From contig NZ_DLFW01000019.1 in NCBI RefSeq assembly GCF_002482385.1, positions 1-56,444 of the forward strand: a stretch of DNA of 56,444 nt, in the 5' to 3' direction. Made by a program: the position numbers and the translations under genes. Origin of the DNA: Dysgonomonas sp. UBA7710. Lineage in GTDB: Bacteria; Bacteroidota; Bacteroidia; Bacteroidales; Dysgonomonadaceae. The notes under the pieces are model-generated. The model searched no databases and was not told where the DNA came from. It saw only the letters and a program-made list of their open reading frames with translations. Below are positions 53,966 to 56,444 of this stretch, in pieces. Each line of letters starts with the position of its first letter. Within the stretch, counting starts at the first letter, position 1.

Positions 53966-53992
53966 AAGCCTGTCATCCCGACAGGCTTTCTT
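53966..53992 (+). terminator. second terminator after protein 4
   Basis: Stem AAGCCTGTC (53966-53974) with GACAGGCTT (53980-53988), 5-base loop, then TCTTT. Flanked by A-rich sequence on the left, so it may be bidirectional. Confidence 0.75.
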
Positions 53993-54749
53993 TAACACTA
54001 ACATGCCCATGGAGTCATCCCGAACAGACTCAAAATATATATAGACGATAAATATATAAAAGACACTTGGAAAATATATTCCGAATCCGTTCGTTAGATG
54101 AAAATCAAGTAAATAACTCTATAGCAGTCTAGCAACAAAATACAATGCAAATTGAATACTCGATTTTGAATTTTCTTTGAATTAACTAAGAATTTGTTTT
54201 AATTTTAACAGAATATATTTTATTAGTATCTTCATTTGGGTTCATTTTTAGTTTCTTTTTGACCGTTTTAGCTGATGTTCAGAGTAAATCTTATACAATG
54301 GAATGTCCTATTGAATAAAAGGCGAGGAAATCGAATTTAAAAAAGACTGTACGGCTTTCACAAGTGGTAGCAGTCTGCGAAGTATTAAATATATGAAGCA
54401 GATTCTATAATATCAGGTTGTGTGATATATAGACTACTTTATATAACGGGTATGAATAAATAATGATTTGTATTTACCGTTACAATAAAAGCGGCCGTGG
54501 CCGTCCTCATCCTGTTCTTTTATGGGTCTTGCTTCCAAGATTTATCTGTTTTATATTATTGTATATGAATACAAAGATTTCTTCAAATATTTATTTGTTA
54601 TCGGACGGATATCTGTTTTTTGCTTTCTGCCTGATACATTACAAAGGAATATAAAAGAATTTATGTAGTCAATAGTGAATTATCACTGTTTTTACCTGTT
54701 GTCAATACATCACCGGATACCTGTAAAGGAAAGACTCTTCAGGTTCGGC
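53993..54749. other. 750-base region without a gene, with an orphan promoter
   Basis: AT-rich; no open frame with usable features on either strand. The only structure is the fourth-type promoter at 54642-54693 (next entry). A 63-codon open frame at 54463 has no supporting feature. Confidence 0.6.
54642..54693 (-). promoter_or_regulatory. orphan copy of the conserved promoter element
   Basis: Leftward -7-like TTCCTTTG (plus-strand 54642-54649), 20-base spacer, CAAT at 54670 and AGTGAATTATCACTGTTTTT at 54674-54693: the same layout as in front of surface proteins 1 and 3. No protein-coding gene follows on the left for 860 bases; minus-strand frames there are under 30 codons. Confidence 0.6.
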
Positions 54750-56057
54750 CTATTCGCCTGCTCCCGGAATATCCTCCACTTGCGCGTACCGTCCCTGAAT
54801 GATGCCCTCCGCATCAAGTAAATAGAAGGTGGGCGTACCCATTATGCCGTAGTTACGGAAATCCTTTCCCGCATAACCTTCAAGATCGCAATACTTGCTT
54901 TCCCACGGCAGATTTTCCGCATAGGCGTCGAATGCGCCTTTATCGGAATCGGACGAAAGCGAAACCACTTCATAGCCCTGTGCTTTCAACCGTGGGTACA
55001 TTTCCGCCAGCCGTCCCATCTGTCCCGTACAGGTGCCGCAACCCGAATCGTAGAAGGCGAGTATGGTCTTTGTAGCGGGGAGCGTCCCCTGCGTCAGTGC
55101 CGGAGCTTTGCCGCCTTTGCGGACTTTCAGAAGGGTATAGAGCGCGGCGGTCTTTCCCTCCGGCTGTTTTATCCTGTCGTCGTTCAGCAGGAAAAAGGCC
55201 AGCTCTATCTCCCGGTCATACCAGTTCTGCTTTTCGCAGGCGATAATGACGTTTTCCGCTAACGCCGCATAGGCTTCGCCGGACTGCGTGCGGTTGAGCA
55301 GGCGTATAGCATCGGGGATAAACTGTCCCTGAACTTTTTCATCGTAGGTATAGCGGTCTGTAAACTGTTGCAATACATTGTCCCAGTGTCCCGAAGTATA
55401 GAGTGTCTCCATATCCAGTTTGTTCAGGATGAAGTCTTTCATCAGGCTGTCCGTGAGCTGTTGGTCGGCGGTGAATACCGGAGGCAATCCCCTGCTGATG
55501 TCCGCTATTTGAGCGAAGCGGGCGGCATACAAGCCATTTACGGCTGTTTCTTCCTGCAGGCGGTTGTACGCCCTCGCTTGTTTCTGTAGTTCTGTGTCAA
55601 AGAAGGACAGTAATTCGGGATTGTCGTTATATGCTTCCGCAGCGATGCGCATGGCGTCCGCCTTTCCGAGTATATCCTGCTGGCGGCGGAAACGCGGGTA
55701 CAGGTACACGTTTTCACGTGAGCCTGTATAAGTTATGCTTTCTTCCGAAGGTTCTGCTTCGGGACAGGAAACGGAGAAACTTTCCTCTCCGGCAAAGATA
55801 ATATCCAGTCCTCCGCCGTTTACGAGCATCCATTGCGTCATACCCCGGTGTCCTTTCATACGGTCGGGTAAGACGAGTTTGCCCCTCCCGTGTTCGTCGA
55901 GCTTGCCCGAAGCGATAGTGTCCCGCTTTTCTCCGCGGAAGGCCCAGAAGTGGTACTCCTGCCCCGCAAAGTGCGGAAAATCGAGCGAGACGCTTTGCGC
56001 GGGTGACTGGATGTTAAGAGTCAACAGCGCGGTTGTTATAAATATATATCGTATCAT
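54750..56057 (-). CDS. thioredoxin-like (TlpA-type) exported protein
   Basis: 435 residues from the ATG at 56057, giving the signal M-I-R-Y-I-F-I-T-T-A-L-L-T-L. The N-terminal 300 residues are of DUF5106/DUF4369 type, common before thioredoxin domains in Bacteroidota (F-P-H-F-A-G-Q-E-Y, G-K-L-D-E-H-G-R-G). A thioredoxin domain closes it, with I-L-A-F-Y-D-S-G-C-G-T-C at about residues 329-340 (CxxC = C-G-T-C) and G-T-P-T-F-Y-L-L-D-A-E-G. It probably handles periplasmic disulphides, but the CGTC active site differs from the usual CGPC/CGYC, and the partner is unknown. GC content is higher than its neighbours. Confidence 0.85.
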   Translation of the reverse strand: MIRYIFITTALLTLNIQSPAQSVSLDFPHFAGQEYHFWAFRGEKRDTIASGKLDEHGRGKLVLPDRMKGHRGMTQWMLVNGGGLDIIFAGEESFSVSCPEAEPSEESITYTGSRENVYLYPRFRRQQDILGKADAMRIAAEAYNDNPELLSFFDTELQKQARAYNRLQEETAVNGLYAARFAQIADISRGLPPVFTADQQLTDSLMKDFILNKLDMETLYTSGHWDNVLQQFTDRYTYDEKVQGQFIPDAIRLLNRTQSGEAYAALAENVIIACEKQNWYDREIELAFFLLNDDRIKQPEGKTAALYTLLKVRKGGKAPALTQGTLPATKTILAFYDSGCGTCTGQMGRLAEMYPRLKAQGYEVVSLSSDSDKGAFDAYAENLPWESKYCDLEGYAGKDFRNYGIMGTPTFYLLDAEGIIQGRYAQVEDIPGAGE

Positions 56058-56444
56058 TTTCTCTTTTTTATTAGAAGTTATCAAATTTTTTATCTTAAAA
56101 GCCATCTTGAGTTTTCATCTTTCATTATTAATGCCAATGAGTAGTTGAAGTGATTATTGTAATATAAAAATGTTGGATTTTTTAATGCTACGCGCAATCA
56201 GAGATTGCTTGTGTTCCTTTTGCCCAAAGCCGCAAAAGGAACCAAAAACGCTTTAGCGCCCCGCTTCAAAGGCCGACCCGTAACGGACTAAAAGACGAAA
56301 CGGAAAAACTCGCTGGAAATATTGTATAATCCGAATCAGCCGATCAGCTCAAACACGTTTCCGTTTTTTTCGTCTTTTCATCCTACGGGTACCCCCTCCA
56401 TAAAGCTAACGGCACAGGCTGACGCACGACAAGGCTAGCGCATA
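56058..56444. repeat. non-coding end of window with inverted repeats
   Basis: No gene. An inverted repeat TTCCTTTTG (about 56214-56222) with CAAAAGGAA is separated by CCCAAAGCCG. A second pair, AAAAGACGAAACGGAAA and the imperfect TTTCCGTTTTTTTCGTCTTTT at about 56290-56380, brackets 70 bases. The GC-rich stretch resembles dispersed repeats of Bacteroidales. Confidence 0.55.

Noticed and set aside
54463..54654. 63-codon plus-strand frame next to the orphan promoter
   Set aside because: Opposite in direction to the promoter, no signal or conserved motif, high content of hydrophobic and rare residues from AT-rich DNA.
22000..54700. Invertible promoters for the surface protein genes (phase variation as in Bacteroides)
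   Set aside because: The conserved elements are at fixed places and have no long flanking inverted repeats; no invertase gene is in the window.

Overview
The window looks like chromosome of a member of the Bacteroidota, most likely order Bacteroidales. Dysgonomonas or Parabacteroides relatives are my best guess, which is an inference from gene content only. Supporting signs are promoter elements of the TTTG / TAnnTTTG type, few Shine-Dalgarno sites, many lipoproteins with short signal peptides, a TamL-type lipoprotein, IbrA/IbrB-like genes, Frm2-type nitroreductase, and several exported proteins that begin the mature chain with Q-V/I-T-I-G. No rRNA, CRISPR array or complete insertion sequence was found. 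One tRNA (Gly, GCC) is present.

Layout. 1-4.5 kb: the 3' part of an Rhs polymorphic toxin gene with an AT-rich tip, a lipoprotein that is probably its immunity partner, and a short orphan fragment of Rhs core. 4.7-8.6 kb: a secreted/anchored SNase-type nuclease, tyrosine phenol-lyase, a nitroreductase and a HAD hydrolase. 7.9-14.3 kb: methyltransferase, YfhO-like membrane protein, family 2 glycosyltransferase and an AT-rich acyltransferase flanked by two direct REP-like repeats; these fit surface glycan work. 14.5-17.8 kb: a terminase-small-subunit-like HTH protein, a membrane-anchored unknown, QueG, a Rieske-like lipoprotein and tRNA-Gly. 18.0-22.0 kb (minus strand): an IbrB/IbrA/acetyltransferase operon with 4-base overlaps, an OmpA-like protein, a tiny membrane protein and an OmpR-type response regulator.

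22.3-34.5 kb and 50.9-53.8 kb hold four paralogous exported proteins sharing a Q-V-T-I-G-x-G N-terminal module. Three of them have the same 20-base element (AGTKAATTATCACTGTTTTT) placed 20-21 bases from a -7-like box, and one copy of this element lies 4 bases in front of a gene for a tandem-PAS LuxR-family regulator (24051). A fifth site, at 54.6 kb, has the same spacing but no gene behind it. I read this as a local regulon and it is the most interesting signal in the window. Between them are two small HTH proteins, two lipoproteins with a shared upstream sequence, a PAP2 phosphatase fused to a predicted outer-membrane barrel, and TamL.

34.5-45.6 kb is one long plus-strand locus: response regulator, histidine kinase, MgtA-type P-type ATPase, MgtC-like protein and a complete CzcB-CzcA-CzcC-type metal efflux system. 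Four direct 11-base repeats sit just upstream of a -7 box in front of mgtA, the arrangement expected for an OmpR-family activator. 45.7-52.0 kb (minus): a lipoprotein, a very large LamG-like/DUF11-like adhesin and a Q-V-T-I-G protein, probably one operon. The window closes with a thioredoxin-like lipoprotein or exported protein and a repeat-rich non-coding end. Intergenic DNA carries several dispersed repeat families, including a 185-base MITE-like element with perfect 18-base ends.
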